From positions 124,001 to 188,000 of the forward strand of contig NZ_CANNCR010000001.1 of assembly GCF_947503125.1 (NCBI RefSeq): a stretch of 64,000 nt of DNA, written 5' to 3'. A program made the position numbers and the translations under genes. Positions 43,797-52,054 of the stretch are shown piece by piece. The stretch's first letter is position 1, and every line of letters begins with the position of its first letter. Below the pieces are notes generated by a model that ran no database searches, was not told where the DNA came from, and saw nothing but the letters and a program-made list of their open reading frames with translations. The stretch comes from an uncultured Metabacillus sp. (lineage in GTDB: Bacteria > Bacillota > Bacilli > Bacillales > Bacillaceae).

Positions 43797-44490
43797 ATAT
43801 GTTATTTTATCCCTTGTCCTCCTTGTAGTAGGTTTTTTAATTTCCTATTCATATCAGCTTACAAAAGAAAAAAATCAAGAGCATGTAATATCAGCTGAAC
43901 AATGGCAAAAAGAGTACGAAATAAGATCCCAGCTCATCAATAACGAAGAAATTAATCGTGAATTACAGAAAGAATTATATGAAAAGCAAGATCAAGTAAA
44001 AAAAATAGAGGAATCTCTAAAGGATCAAAAACAAGTTTATTATAATCTTGTTGAAGATGTAGAGAAGTTTCGTATGTATGTTGGTGACCTCCCGGTTGTT
44101 GGCGAGGGCGTGGAAGTGACATTGGAGGATGCATCCTATATTCCGGATGGCGAAAATGTTAATAATTATATTGTTCATGAAAGCCATATATTTAATGTTA
44201 TAAACGAACTGTATATTTCGGGGGCTGATGCGATATCAATTAATGGTCAAAGGTTATCAAGTGATTCCTATATTTATTGTAACGGACCTGTTATAACCGT
44301 GGATGGAAATCAATTCCCGGCACCATTCGTTATCTCGGCTATCGGTGATCCCGATGTTTTAATCCCTGCGCTCAATATTGCTGGAGGTATTCTTGATCAA
44401 CTTGTATATGATAATATTGTTGTTACTGTTGAGAAAAAAGACGAAATCAAAATGAAGCCTTTGTTACAAGAGGACAAGACCTCTTCATAA
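43768..44490 (+). CDS. ylxW: YlxW, DUF881 family protein
   Basis: A 240-residue DUF881 protein with one N-terminal membrane span (YVILSLVLLVVGFLISYSYQL), a coiled coil (about residues 45-90) and a C-terminal extracytoplasmic domain with VGEGVEVTLEDAS, INELYISGADAISINGQRLSSDS and the end VVTVEKKDEIKMKPL. Its function is unknown; it sits in the division cluster. Three in-frame ATG codons exist (43750, 43768, 43780). A GAGGAGGAGG run ends just before 43768, which I chose. It overlaps divIB, so translation is probably coupled. Confidence 0.85.
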   Translation: MKSRMKLRGRYVILSLVLLVVGFLISYSYQLTKEKNQEHVISAEQWQKEYEIRSQLINNEEINRELQKELYEKQDQVKKIEESLKDQKQVYYNLVEDVEKFRMYVGDLPVVGEGVEVTLEDASYIPDGENVNNYIVHESHIFNVINELYISGADAISINGQRLSSDSYIYCNGPVITVDGNQFPAPFVISAIGDPDVLIPALNIAGGILDQLVYDNIVVTVEKKDEIKMKPLLQEDKTSS

Positions 44491-44539
44491 AATGCGCTAA
44501 AAGCCTAGTTAAGAATTTTGGAACAGTCAGGTGGTTGAA

Positions 44540-45268
44540 TTGAAGCAAACGAGCTGGAAAAATGGATTTAGTTTTTCTCTTTTAACAATGATATTTGGTC
44601 TAATGCTTGCGATCCAATTTCGAACAATACAAGAGCCTGTTGTGAGAGATACAAGGGATATGTGGCAGCTGAGAGAAGACTTGAAAAAGGAACAGCAGCT
44701 TCAGGTTGAACTGCTATCTGAAATTAGGAAATACAATGAGATCATTGAAACTTATGAGGCTGAAAAGAATCAGAATCCTGAAGCAGCTTTAAAGGAAACA
44801 TTAAATGTTCTCGAAAAAGAGGCAGGCCTTACTGAAGTTACAGGACCAGGTATCATCATTACTATCGACAGTTTATTTTCTGAGGAATTGCTTGGACAAC
44901 CACTGCAAAGCATTTCTCCTGATTTGTTAAAACGGCTTATAAATGAATTAAATTCATATGATGCCGAAGAAATTTCGATTCAAGGCAGACGTTTAATTAA
45001 TTCCAGTGTCATTAGAGATATTAACGGCCAGACAAAAATGGATAATTACAGTTTAAATACGTATCCAATCGAAATTAAAGTAATCTCAGAAGATGCCGAT
45101 AAACTATATAATAGAATGAGTGCGTCAACAACTGACGAAGATTTTGCCATTGATAACCTAAGTCTAACTGTTTCAAAGCCTTTAGAAAACATCACTATTC
45201 CTGCTTATGAAGATACAATTCGAGTGAAAAATATGAAGCCATTAGAAACAAAAGAAGGGGGAAAATAA
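44540..45268 (+). CDS. ylxX: YlxX, DUF881 family protein
   Basis: Second DUF881 protein of 242 residues, a paralogue of the upstream gene with the same layout: one membrane span (FSFSLLTMIFGLMLAIQF), a coiled coil and a C-terminal domain with TGPGIIITIDS, INELNSYDAEEISIQGRRLINSSVI and the end IPAYEDTIRVKNMKPL. The frame is open from a GTG at 44531, but AGGTGG at 44529-44534 is 5 bases before a TTG at 44540, which gives MKQTSWKNGF. It is followed by sbp one base after the stop. Confidence 0.86.
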   Translation: MKQTSWKNGFSFSLLTMIFGLMLAIQFRTIQEPVVRDTRDMWQLREDLKKEQQLQVELLSEIRKYNEIIETYEAEKNQNPEAALKETLNVLEKEAGLTEVTGPGIIITIDSLFSEELLGQPLQSISPDLLKRLINELNSYDAEEISIQGRRLINSSVIRDINGQTKMDNYSLNTYPIEIKVISEDADKLYNRMSASTTDEDFAIDNLSLTVSKPLENITIPAYEDTIRVKNMKPLETKEGGK

Positions 45269-45269
45269 C

Positions 45270-45632
45270 ATGTGGCTTCCAATTCTAGGTCTAATACTAG
45301 GTGTGTTTTTAGGTTTGGTATCTGAGCTTCGGATTCCCCCTGAATATTCAAATTACTTATCAATAGCGATATTAGCTGCCTTTGATACTCTGTTAGGAGG
45401 TATTCGAGCACATCTGCAGGATATATATGATGAAGTTGTCTTTGTTTCAGGCTTTTTCTTTAACATCATTTTAGCTGCAAGTTTAGCTTTTCTCGGTGTA
45501 CATCTTGGTGTAGACTTATATTTAGTAGCGGTATTTGCCTTTGGGGTTAGATTATTTCAAAATATTGCTGTCATTAGAAGAATCCTAATATCAAAATGGT
45601 CTATTTCCAGAGAAAAACTGAAAAAAAATTGA
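45270..45632 (+). CDS. sbp: Small basic protein Sbp (DUF1290)
   Basis: A 120-residue membrane protein with three to four hydrophobic spans, matching the DUF1290 small basic protein found between ylxX and ftsA in Bacillus. It opens LPILGLILGVFLGLVSELRIPPEYSNYLSIAILAAFDTLLGGIRAHLQD, the conserved half; the remaining half holds two spans and a basic tail. Function is unknown. AAGGGGG is 7-8 bases upstream, at the end of ylxX. The ylxW-ylxX-sbp trio is likely one unit. Confidence 0.9.
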   Translation: MWLPILGLILGVFLGLVSELRIPPEYSNYLSIAILAAFDTLLGGIRAHLQDIYDEVVFVSGFFFNIILAASLAFLGVHLGVDLYLVAVFAFGVRLFQNIAVIRRILISKWSISREKLKKN

Positions 45633-45738
45633 ATATTTAAAAGGGAATATTAAGTATTTGACGAATAAACCTAATATGGTGAAAAACAAGTAAATAGTTA
45701 AAAAATCATTTTGTTACAAATATGTAAAACTAGATTCA

Positions 45739-45767
45739 TTGTCATGTTGTTCTTAAACGAATAAAAT
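45739..45767 (+). promoter_or_regulatory. Sigma-A promoter of ftsAZ
   Basis: TTGTCA (45739-45744), a 17-base spacer and TAAAAT (45762-45767), each one base off consensus, 34 bases before ftsA. Confidence 0.7.
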
Positions 45768-45800
45768 AGAAAGTATTGATAGATGGGGAGGTGCCTTAGA

Positions 45801-47090
45801 ATGAACAGCAATGAATTATTCGTAAGTCTTGACATCGGTACATCCAGTGTTAAAGTAATTATTGGTGAAATGACGAATGATACTTTAAACATTATTGGTG
45901 TAGGTAATGTAAAATCAGAAGGATTAAGAAAAGGATCTATAGTTGATATAGATGAAACCGTTCATTCTATAAAAAAAGCTGTTGAACAAGCCGAAAGAAT
46001 GGTAGGGATCTCCTTAAAAAGAGTTGTTGTCGGTGTTACTGGTAACCATGTACACTTACAAGATTGCCATGGTGTAGTAGCAGTTTCAAGCGAAAATAGG
46101 GAGATTTCCAATGAGGATGTTAGAAGAGTTATTGAGGCAGCTCAGGTTGTATCAATTCCACCAGAACGGGAAATTATTGATGTCATCCCAAGACAATTTA
46201 TTGTTGATGGATTAGATGAAATCAACGACCCTAGAGGAATGCTTGGAGTTCGTCTGGAAATGGAAGGTTCCATCATTACTGGATCGAAGACGATATTACA
46301 TAATTTGCTGCGTTGTGTAGAGCGTGCAGGCTTAGAAATAACGGATATTTGTTTGCAACCGCAGGCTGCAGGGTCTGTAGCACTGTCTAAGGATGAGAAA
46401 AACCTGGGTGTAGCTTTAGTTGACATCGGCGGGGGATCTACAACAATCGCGGTATTTGAACAGAATCATTTAGTGGCAACCAGTGTTCTTCCAGTAGGAG
46501 GAGAAAATATTACAAAGGACATTTCAATCGGCCTGCGTACAACTACAGATGAAGCTGAGCGCATTAAAGTCAAATATGGACATGCTTATTATGATCATGC
46601 ATCAGAAGACGAAGTATTTGAAGTTGCCATCATTGGTTCAGATCAAAAGAGATCTTTTAATCAATTAGAAATAGCTGATATTATTGAAGCAAGACTTGAA
46701 GAAATTTACGATATGATTCTTTATGAATTAAAACGGCTTGGTGTCCGTGAACTGCCAGGCGGGTTTGTTCTAACTGGTGGAACTGTTAGGATGCCGGGAG
46801 TTCTTGAATTAGGACAAGCAGTCCTTCAAAACAGTGTAAGAATCGCAAGCCCGGATTACATTGGAGTAAGAGAACCTCAATATATGACGGGAGTAGGCTT
46901 AATTCAATTTGCGCATAAAAATGCCAAAATTCAAGGCAGAAAGATAGGTTCAAATGTTTCAGTAAATACTGTGGAGGTAGCCGCTGCTAAGGAACCACAG
47001 CCACAGCAACAACGTTCAAATCATAAGCAACAACCAGAGGAGAAAAAGGTTAATAAAGTAAAGAAGTTCTTTGGCTACTTCTTTGAATAG
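45801..47090 (+). CDS. ftsA: Cell division protein FtsA
   Basis: Actin-like ATPase that ties FtsZ filaments to the membrane. The 429-residue protein has the phosphate-1 loop VSLDIGTSSVKVIIGEM, the phosphate-2 loop VALVDIGGGSTTIAVF, the adenosine motif GGFVLTGGTVRMPGVLEL and a C-terminal amphipathic helix VNKVKKFFGYFFE that binds the membrane. The linker before it is Gln-rich. The frame is open from 45783, but GGGGAGGTG is 7-8 bases before the ATG at 45801. It is transcribed from its own sigma-A promoter, with ftsZ 41 bases downstream. Confidence 0.98.
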   Translation: MNSNELFVSLDIGTSSVKVIIGEMTNDTLNIIGVGNVKSEGLRKGSIVDIDETVHSIKKAVEQAERMVGISLKRVVVGVTGNHVHLQDCHGVVAVSSENREISNEDVRRVIEAAQVVSIPPEREIIDVIPRQFIVDGLDEINDPRGMLGVRLEMEGSIITGSKTILHNLLRCVERAGLEITDICLQPQAAGSVALSKDEKNLGVALVDIGGGSTTIAVFEQNHLVATSVLPVGGENITKDISIGLRTTTDEAERIKVKYGHAYYDHASEDEVFEVAIIGSDQKRSFNQLEIADIIEARLEEIYDMILYELKRLGVRELPGGFVLTGGTVRMPGVLELGQAVLQNSVRIASPDYIGVREPQYMTGVGLIQFAHKNAKIQGRKIGSNVSVNTVEVAAAKEPQPQQQRSNHKQQPEEKKVNKVKKFFGYFFE

Positions 47091-47131
47091 TTCACATCAA
47101 TTAGTCATTTGATGGATTAGGAGGATTTCGC

Positions 47132-48271
47132 ATGTTGGAGTTTGATACAAATATTGACGGCTTAGCTACCATAAAAGTAATCGGGGTAGGTGGCGGTGGT
47201 AATAACGCTGTCAATCGAATGATAGAGCATGGAGTTCAAGGTGTTGAATTTATTGCTGTTAATACCGATGCCCAAGCATTAAATTTATCTAAAGCAGAAG
47301 TTAAAATGCAAATTGGATCAAAGCTTACCCGTGGATTGGGAGCAGGTGCAAACCCTGAGGTTGGAAAAAAGGCTGCTGAAGAAAGCAGAGAGCAGATTGA
47401 AGAAGCATTGCGAGGCGCGGATATGGTATTCGTTACTGCAGGTATGGGAGGCGGAACGGGTACTGGGGCTGCTCCGGTTATCGCACAAATTTCAAAGGAT
47501 CTCGGTGCATTAACGGTTGGGGTGGTTACAAGACCATTTACTTTCGAAGGCCGTAAACGTGCTATGCAAGCTGCTGGCGGGATTTCTTCAATGAAGGAAT
47601 CTGTCGATACGCTTATTGTCATCCCAAATGATCGCCTACTTGAAATCGTCGACAAAAACACACCGATGCTTGAAGCATTCAGAGAAGCAGATAATGTATT
47701 ACGTCAAGGGGTTCAAGGGATCTCTGACTTGATCGCTACACCTGGTTTAATTAACCTTGATTTCGCTGATGTGAAGACGATCATGTCAAATAAAGGTTCA
47801 GCTTTGATGGGGATTGGTGTTGCAACTGGCGAAAATCGTGCAGCTGAGGCAGCAAAGAAAGCTATTTCAAGTCCGTTGCTTGAAAAATCAATCGATGGTG
47901 CTCAAGGTGTTTTAATGAACATTACTGGTGGTACAAACTTGAGTTTATATGAAGTTCAAGAAGCTGCTGATATTGTGGCCACAGCATCAGATCAAGATGT
48001 AAACATGATTTTCGGTTCTGTTATTAACGAAAATCTTAAAGATGAAATTGTTGTTACTGTCATTGCGACTGGATTTACTGAACAAGAGGTTAATCCGCTA
48101 AGCCAACAGCCTCGCCAATTTAACACTGGCAATACGGCAAAGGCTATGCCAAAACGTGAAATGAAGCGGGAAGAACCAGTTCAAGAAACCTCATCTCGCA
48201 ATAATGTTCAACAAGTCGATGATGCATTAGATATCCCGACATTCTTAAGAAATCGAAACAAACGTCGATAA
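47132..48271 (+). CDS. ftsZ: Cell division protein FtsZ
   Basis: Tubulin-like GTPase that forms the Z ring. The 379-residue protein has the GTP motifs [15 protein letters not shown], the tubulin signature [15 protein letters not shown] near residue 105, and the T7 loop [11 protein letters not shown]. The short linker is followed by the C-terminal partner-binding peptide [17 protein letters not shown], where FtsA and SepF bind. TTAGGAGGATT is 7 bases upstream. A strong terminator follows. The B. subtilis bpr/bpf genes that lie after ftsZ are missing here. Confidence 0.99.
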   Translation: MLEFDTNIDGLATIKVIGVGGGGNNAVNRMIEHGVQGVEFIAVNTDAQALNLSKAEVKMQIGSKLTRGLGAGANPEVGKKAAEESREQIEEALRGADMVFVTAGMGGGTGTGAAPVIAQISKDLGALTVGVVTRPFTFEGRKRAMQAAGGISSMKESVDTLIVIPNDRLLEIVDKNTPMLEAFREADNVLRQGVQGISDLIATPGLINLDFADVKTIMSNKGSALMGIGVATGENRAAEAAKKAISSPLLEKSIDGAQGVLMNITGGTNLSLYEVQEAADIVATASDQDVNMIFGSVINENLKDEIVVTVIATGFTEQEVNPLSQQPRQFNTGNTAKAMPKREMKREEPVQETSSRNNVQQVDDALDIPTFLRNRNKRR

Positions 48272-48286
48272 AAAATTATCATGTAA

Positions 48287-48330
48287 GAAAAAAGAGTGCA
48301 GATCATACGATTTATGCACTCTTTTTTATT
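48287..48330 (+). terminator. Terminator after ftsZ
   Basis: AAAAAAGAGTGCA (48288-48300) and TGCACTCTTTTTT (48314-48326), a 13-base perfect stem with a T run. Confidence 0.93.
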
Positions 48331-48354
48331 TATCTTTACTGGTTTAAAACCTCA

Positions 48355-48550
48355 TTGATAGAAGTCTCACTAACCATCAATGGGATAAAGCCCCCAATAA
48401 TGGAAGACTCACTTTATCCCATCTTAACGGGCAGTAAACAAGTAAATCTAAGAATAATAAGTAGTGGATAACTGCCCGTAAAGATCCGATAAGTCTCGCT
48501 AACCATCAATGGGATAAAGCCCCCAATAATGGAAGTCTCACTTTAACCCT
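48355..48550. repeat. Dispersed ACGGGCAGT element, first copy after ftsZ
   Basis: TAACCATCAATGGGATAAAG followed by CCCCCAATAATGGAAG occurs twice (about 48370 and 48496). These direct repeats flank an ACGGGCAGT (48427-48435) and ACTGCCCGT (48471-48479) inverted pair. The same inverted pair and its AAAGATCCGATAAGTC flank occur at 32.6 kb. No gene. Confidence 0.8.
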
Positions 48551-48618
48551 TTCTTTAATAGTGAACGTTACTATTCTACTTGTAAGGCCTCTTACAATTC
48601 GTTTTTTTCTTCTAAAAA

Positions 48619-48705
48619 CTCGACAAAAATTCTAATAATCTATCAAAAATTCTTACATTTTCTCGGCAGTAAGTGACAGACTTCCTATCAATGAAGATTT
48701 ATACT
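48619..48705 (+). promoter_or_regulatory. Putative spoIIG promoter with Spo0A boxes
   Basis: GTGACA (48673-48678) and TATACT (48700-48705) are separated by 21 bases, close to the unusual 22-base spacing of the B. subtilis spoIIG promoter. CTCGACA (48619) and CTCGGCA (48662) each match the Spo0A box in the orientation TTCGnCA at 6 of 7 positions; the second ends 4 bases before the -35. It lies 200 bases before spoIIGA. Confidence 0.6.
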
Positions 48706-48722
48706 AGTGGCTATAGGTCATC

Positions 48723-48890
48723 ATCTATTTCAGTTAATAATGGGCTAAGTAATAGGATGAAGAGGATAGATTTCACTTTATCCCAATCTTAACGGGCAGT
48801 AAACTTCCACTTTAAGATTGAGGTAAGCTAAGAAGATAAATGGGGGATGAAGAATATTCCGCACTTTTGAGAAGCCTCGCTTTATACCAG
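48723..48890. repeat. Dispersed ACGGGCAGT element, second copy
   Basis: Contains CACTTTATCCCAATCTTAAC, GGGCAGTAAACTTCC and GAAGATAAATGGGGGATGAA, recognisable from the copies at 32.6 and 48.4 kb, but the ACTGCCCGT half is not intact. It lies between the putative spoIIG promoter and spoIIGA. Confidence 0.65.
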
Positions 48891-48907
48891 AGGGGAAGGA
48901 GTAGAGA

Positions 48908-49840
48908 ATGTCTATTTACTTAGACGTTATTTGGTTTTTAAACTTTTCCTTTGATTTGTTTCTGCTTCTTTTAACAGCTATTGCATTGAAAAGGAAAATT
49001 TTTAAGCTGCGAATTATTCTTGCAGCCCTTTTAGGTTCAAGCATAGTCCTGATGATGTTTTCACCATTTGCGTTTATGGCGACACATCCGCTAGGAAAAA
49101 TGGTCATTTCCATGATGATGGTGGTCATAGCCTTTGGTTTTAAACGGTTTCGCTTTTTTTTTCAAAGCTTGCTAACCTTTTATTTTGTAACATTTTTGGT
49201 TGGTGGTGGTATGATTGGCGCCCATTATTTTTTACAAGCAGAAATGGAATATTTAGATGGGCTATTCATGACAAATTCTTCAGGTTTTGGACATCCAATA
49301 AGCTGGCTGTTCGTACTAATCGGTTTCCCGATTATGTGGTTGTTTTCAAGGAATCGCCTTGAGGGTCTTGAAGCCAAAAAGATTCATTTCGACCAAATGG
49401 TAACTGTTACGATAAGTGTAGATTCAACCCAGTTTACGTTAAACGGTCTGGTTGATAGCGGGAACCAGCTTTATGATCCAATCACAAGAAGCCCGGTTAT
49501 GATTATTGATACGTTAAAGGCTAAGGACTATCTACCAGATCAGCTTGTAAATCAAGCCCTTCAGCAGGATGTCATGAAATCATTAAGTGAGAGCGGTAAT
49601 GAAGGTCATCCTTGGGAACATCGTGTCCGAATTATTCCTTATCGCGTTGTAGGTAGTGAAAATCAGTTTTTATTAGGCTTTAAACCTGATGAAGTGTGGA
49701 TCGAGACAAAAAATGAAAAAATTAAGGTACATAAAACAATTGTTGGCTTAAACCGTACAACCTTGTCTTCCGAAAATGAATATGAATGTATAGTCCATCC
49801 GAAAATGCTACAGGGTCAACCAATTGAGCATGTATCTTAA
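48908..49840 (+). CDS. spoIIGA: SpoIIGA, pro-sigma-E processing protease
   Basis: Membrane aspartic protease that cleaves the pro-sequence from sigma E in the mother cell, on a signal (SpoIIR) from the forespore. The 310-residue protein has five N-terminal membrane spans (to about residue 155) and a C-terminal protease domain with VDSGNQLYDP. The catalytic Asp counts to residue 183, the same number as in B. subtilis. GGGGAAGGAG is 7 bases upstream. sigE follows 96 bases later. The promoter region carries Spo0A-like boxes and a dispersed repeat. Confidence 0.95.
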   Translation: MSIYLDVIWFLNFSFDLFLLLLTAIALKRKIFKLRIILAALLGSSIVLMMFSPFAFMATHPLGKMVISMMMVVIAFGFKRFRFFFQSLLTFYFVTFLVGGGMIGAHYFLQAEMEYLDGLFMTNSSGFGHPISWLFVLIGFPIMWLFSRNRLEGLEAKKIHFDQMVTVTISVDSTQFTLNGLVDSGNQLYDPITRSPVMIIDTLKAKDYLPDQLVNQALQQDVMKSLSESGNEGHPWEHRVRIIPYRVVGSENQFLLGFKPDEVWIETKNEKIKVHKTIVGLNRTTLSSENEYECIVHPKMLQGQPIEHVS

Positions 49841-49936
49841 TGCATATCCTTGTTTTATAGACTAAAGTTGATATTCAGCAAAAATTTGGTTACTTCTATT
49901 TTACTCTGTTTCTTTTATTTTAGAAGGGGGAGGAAC

Positions 49937-50656
49937 ATGAAAAAACTTAAATTACACCTTACTTACTTATGGTATAAACTATTAATCAAGCTAGGAATCA
50001 AAACTGATGAGGTATATTACATCGGAGGCAGTGAAGCATTGCCCCCACCCCTCTCAAAGGAAGAAGAAGAACTTTTGCTACAAAAGCTGCCTTCTGGAGA
50101 TCAGGCAGCCAGATCAATCCTAATTGAACGAAACTTACGTCTTGTGGTCTATATTGCCCGCAAATTTGAAAATACTGGTATTAATATTGAAGATTTGATA
50201 AGCATTGGAACCATCGGTTTAATAAAAGCGGTTAATACCTTTAATCCAGAAAAGAAGATCAAGCTTGCTACATATGCTTCAAGATGTATCGAAAATGAAA
50301 TTCTCATGTATTTGCGAAGAAACAATAAATTGCGCTCAGAGGTATCCTTTGATGAACCGTTAAATATTGATTGGGATGGAAACGAATTGCTTTTATCCGA
50401 TGTGTTAGGCACCGAAGACGACATTATAACAAAGGATCTTGAAGCAAATGTGGATCGTAAATTATTAATGAAAGCTCTGCAGCAGTTAAATGACCGCGAA
50501 AAACAAATTATGGAGCTTCGCTTTGGTCTACAGGGCGGAGAAGAAAAGACGCAAAAAGATGTTGCTGATATGCTTGGCATTTCCCAATCCTATATTTCTA
50601 GGCTTGAAAAGAGAATTATTAAAAGATTACAAAAAGAATTTAATAAAATGGTTTAA
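49937..50656 (+). CDS. sigE: RNA polymerase sigma factor E (mother cell, early)
   Basis: Sporulation sigma factor for the mother cell, made as inactive pro-sigma E. At 239 residues it matches the B. subtilis length. The N-terminal pro-sequence [20 protein letters not shown] is the membrane-binding part removed by SpoIIGA. Region 2 has [16 protein letters not shown] and [41 protein letters not shown]. Region 4 has [15 protein letters not shown] and [33 protein letters not shown] is just upstream of the ATG at 49937. It is co-transcribed with spoIIGA. Confidence 0.97.
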   Translation: MKKLKLHLTYLWYKLLIKLGIKTDEVYYIGGSEALPPPLSKEEEELLLQKLPSGDQAARSILIERNLRLVVYIARKFENTGINIEDLISIGTIGLIKAVNTFNPEKKIKLATYASRCIENEILMYLRRNNKLRSEVSFDEPLNIDWDGNELLLSDVLGTEDDIITKDLEANVDRKLLMKALQQLNDREKQIMELRFGLQGGEEKTQKDVADMLGISQSYISRLEKRIIKRLQKEFNKMV

Positions 50657-50735
50657 AAAATTTTTTTCATTTAAAAATCCCTTATTTTATCAAATAAAAT
50701 GAGCATATCATTCCTTCCTGACATGATTAGCTTGT

Positions 50736-50763
50736 GCATATTTTTTCCACTCAAGGAGATACT
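50736..50763 (+). promoter_or_regulatory. Putative sigma-F/G promoter of sigG
   Basis: GCATA (50736-50740) and GGAGATACT (50755-50763) match the sigma-F -35 GyATA and -10 GGnnAnAnT with a 14-base spacer, one base shorter than the usual 15-16. It ends 37 bases before the sigG start. B. subtilis sigG is sigma-F dependent. Confidence 0.5.
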
Positions 50764-50800
50764 TAACACTGTACAGCAGCTCCTGTTAGGAGGGAAAGAT

Positions 50801-51580
50801 GTGACAAGAAATAAAGTCGAAATTTGTGGAGTAGACACCTCAAAACTTCCAGTTCTTAAAAACGAGAAAATGAGAGAGCTATTTAAACAAATGCAAAATG
50901 GAGACTTATCAGCAAGAGAAGAGCTGGTGAACGGCAACTTAAGATTGGTACTCAGTGTAATCCAGCGTTTTAACAACAGAGGAGAATTTGTTGACGATTT
51001 GTTTCAAGTTGGCTGTATTGGATTAATGAAATCAATCGATAATTTTGACTTAGGCCAGAATGTCAAATTTTCAACATATGCTGTACCAATGATTATCGGA
51101 GAAATTCGTAGATATTTAAGGGATAATAATCCTATTCGTGTCTCCCGGTCACTTCGAGATATTGCTTATAAGGCTCTCCAGGTTAGAGAACGTCTTATGA
51201 GTGAAACATCAAGGGAACCGACTGCTGAAGAAATCTCAAGAGTACTGGAAGTTCCGCATGAAGAGATTGTTTTTGCTCTTGATGCCATTCAGGATCCTGT
51301 TTCATTATTTGAACCCATTTATAATGATGGAGGAGACCCAATTTTTGTTATGGACCAATTAAGCGATGAGAAAAATCGCGATATCCAATGGATTGAAGAA
51401 TTGGCCTTAAAAGAAGGAATGAGACGTCTTAATAGTCGAGAAAAACTAATTCTCAGGAAACGATTTTTTCAAGGGAAAACGCAAATGGAGGTCGCTGAAG
51501 AAATCGGTATTTCCCAAGCACAAGTATCTCGATTAGAAAAAGCCGCAATTAAACAAATGAATAAAAATATTCAAAACTAA
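50801..51580 (+). CDS. sigG: RNA polymerase sigma factor G (forespore, late)
   Basis: Late forespore sigma factor. The 259-residue protein starts VTRNKVEICGVDTSKLPVLKN, the conserved N-terminal segment bound by anti-sigma factors. Region 2 (LVNGNLRLVLSVIQRFNNRGE, then LFQVGCIGLMKSIDNFDL and STYAVPMIIGEIRRYLRDN), region 3 and region 4 (LNSREKLILRKRFFQGKTQMEVAEEIGISQAQVSRLEKAA) are intact. The frame is open from 50699, but TAGGAGGG is 6 bases before a GTG at 50801, as expected from the family. A terminator follows. Confidence 0.97.
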   Translation: MTRNKVEICGVDTSKLPVLKNEKMRELFKQMQNGDLSAREELVNGNLRLVLSVIQRFNNRGEFVDDLFQVGCIGLMKSIDNFDLGQNVKFSTYAVPMIIGEIRRYLRDNNPIRVSRSLRDIAYKALQVRERLMSETSREPTAEEISRVLEVPHEEIVFALDAIQDPVSLFEPIYNDGGDPIFVMDQLSDEKNRDIQWIEELALKEGMRRLNSREKLILRKRFFQGKTQMEVAEEIGISQAQVSRLEKAAIKQMNKNIQN

Positions 51581-51607
51581 GGCTGCTCAATATGAGTAGT
51601 CTTTTTC
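51581..51607 (+). terminator. Terminator after sigG
   Basis: GGCTGCTCA and TGAGTAGTC (one G-U) around a 3-base loop, followed by TTTTTC, starting right at the sigG stop. Confidence 0.8.
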
Positions 51608-51707
51608 ATTATAAATGAAAAAATATTTCTATTCGATTGAATAGTTTATCCTCCACACTACATAGATATGTAATAGAGTGTCGTTATAAGGGACAGGAGG
51701 CGTTATG

Positions 51708-51962
51708 ATGTATATTTCAGAATTTCAGTCAAAAGATGTTGTAAATGTGTCCGATGGGAAAAAGCTTGGAAATATCGATGATTTTGATATCAATGTGACA
51801 AATGGGAAAATTCAAGCGATTATTATTAATGGTCATGGGAAAATGTTAGGTTTTTTTGGAAAAGACGAGGAATTCGTCATTCCATGGCGAAATATAGTGA
51901 AGATAGGGGAAGATGTTATTCTAGTAAGAATAAATCGACAAATTGAGGGAGTAGATGAATAA
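51708..51962 (+). CDS. ylmC: YlmC/YmxH family sporulation protein
   Basis: An 84-residue PRC-barrel protein of the YlmC/YmxH family, conserved in spore formers and of unknown function. The sequence ISEFQSKDVVNVSDGKKLGNIDDFDIN, then GKIQAIIINGHGKMLGFFGKDEEFVIPWRNIVKIGEDVILV, is the whole barrel. Two ATG codons lie side by side (51705, 51708); AGGAGG is 7 bases before the second. The B. subtilis genes ylmA and ylmB between sigG and ylmC are absent here. Confidence 0.9.
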   Translation: MYISEFQSKDVVNVSDGKKLGNIDDFDINVTNGKIQAIIINGHGKMLGFFGKDEEFVIPWRNIVKIGEDVILVRINRQIEGVDE

Positions 51963-52054
51963 TTTGTCATTCAAACTAACCCTAATCGATAAGATGTGGT
52001 AAAATAAGTGCGAAACAATGTTTTTAAATATCGTAAATAAAGGATTGAATGATA

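Noticed and set aside
47236-47661. 141-codon frame antisense to ftsZ
   Set aside because: Shadow of a highly conserved gene; Pro/Ser/Ala-rich composition typical of antisense frames; no start signal.
48355-48900. Possible CRISPR array after ftsZ
   Set aside because: Repeats are few, unequal in length and not regularly spaced, and no cas gene is nearby; they belong to the dispersed ACGGGCAGT family.
50149-50580. 143-codon minus-strand frame inside sigE
   Set aside because: Antisense to conserved sigma regions 2-4, no ribosome site, Ser/Phe-rich shadow composition.
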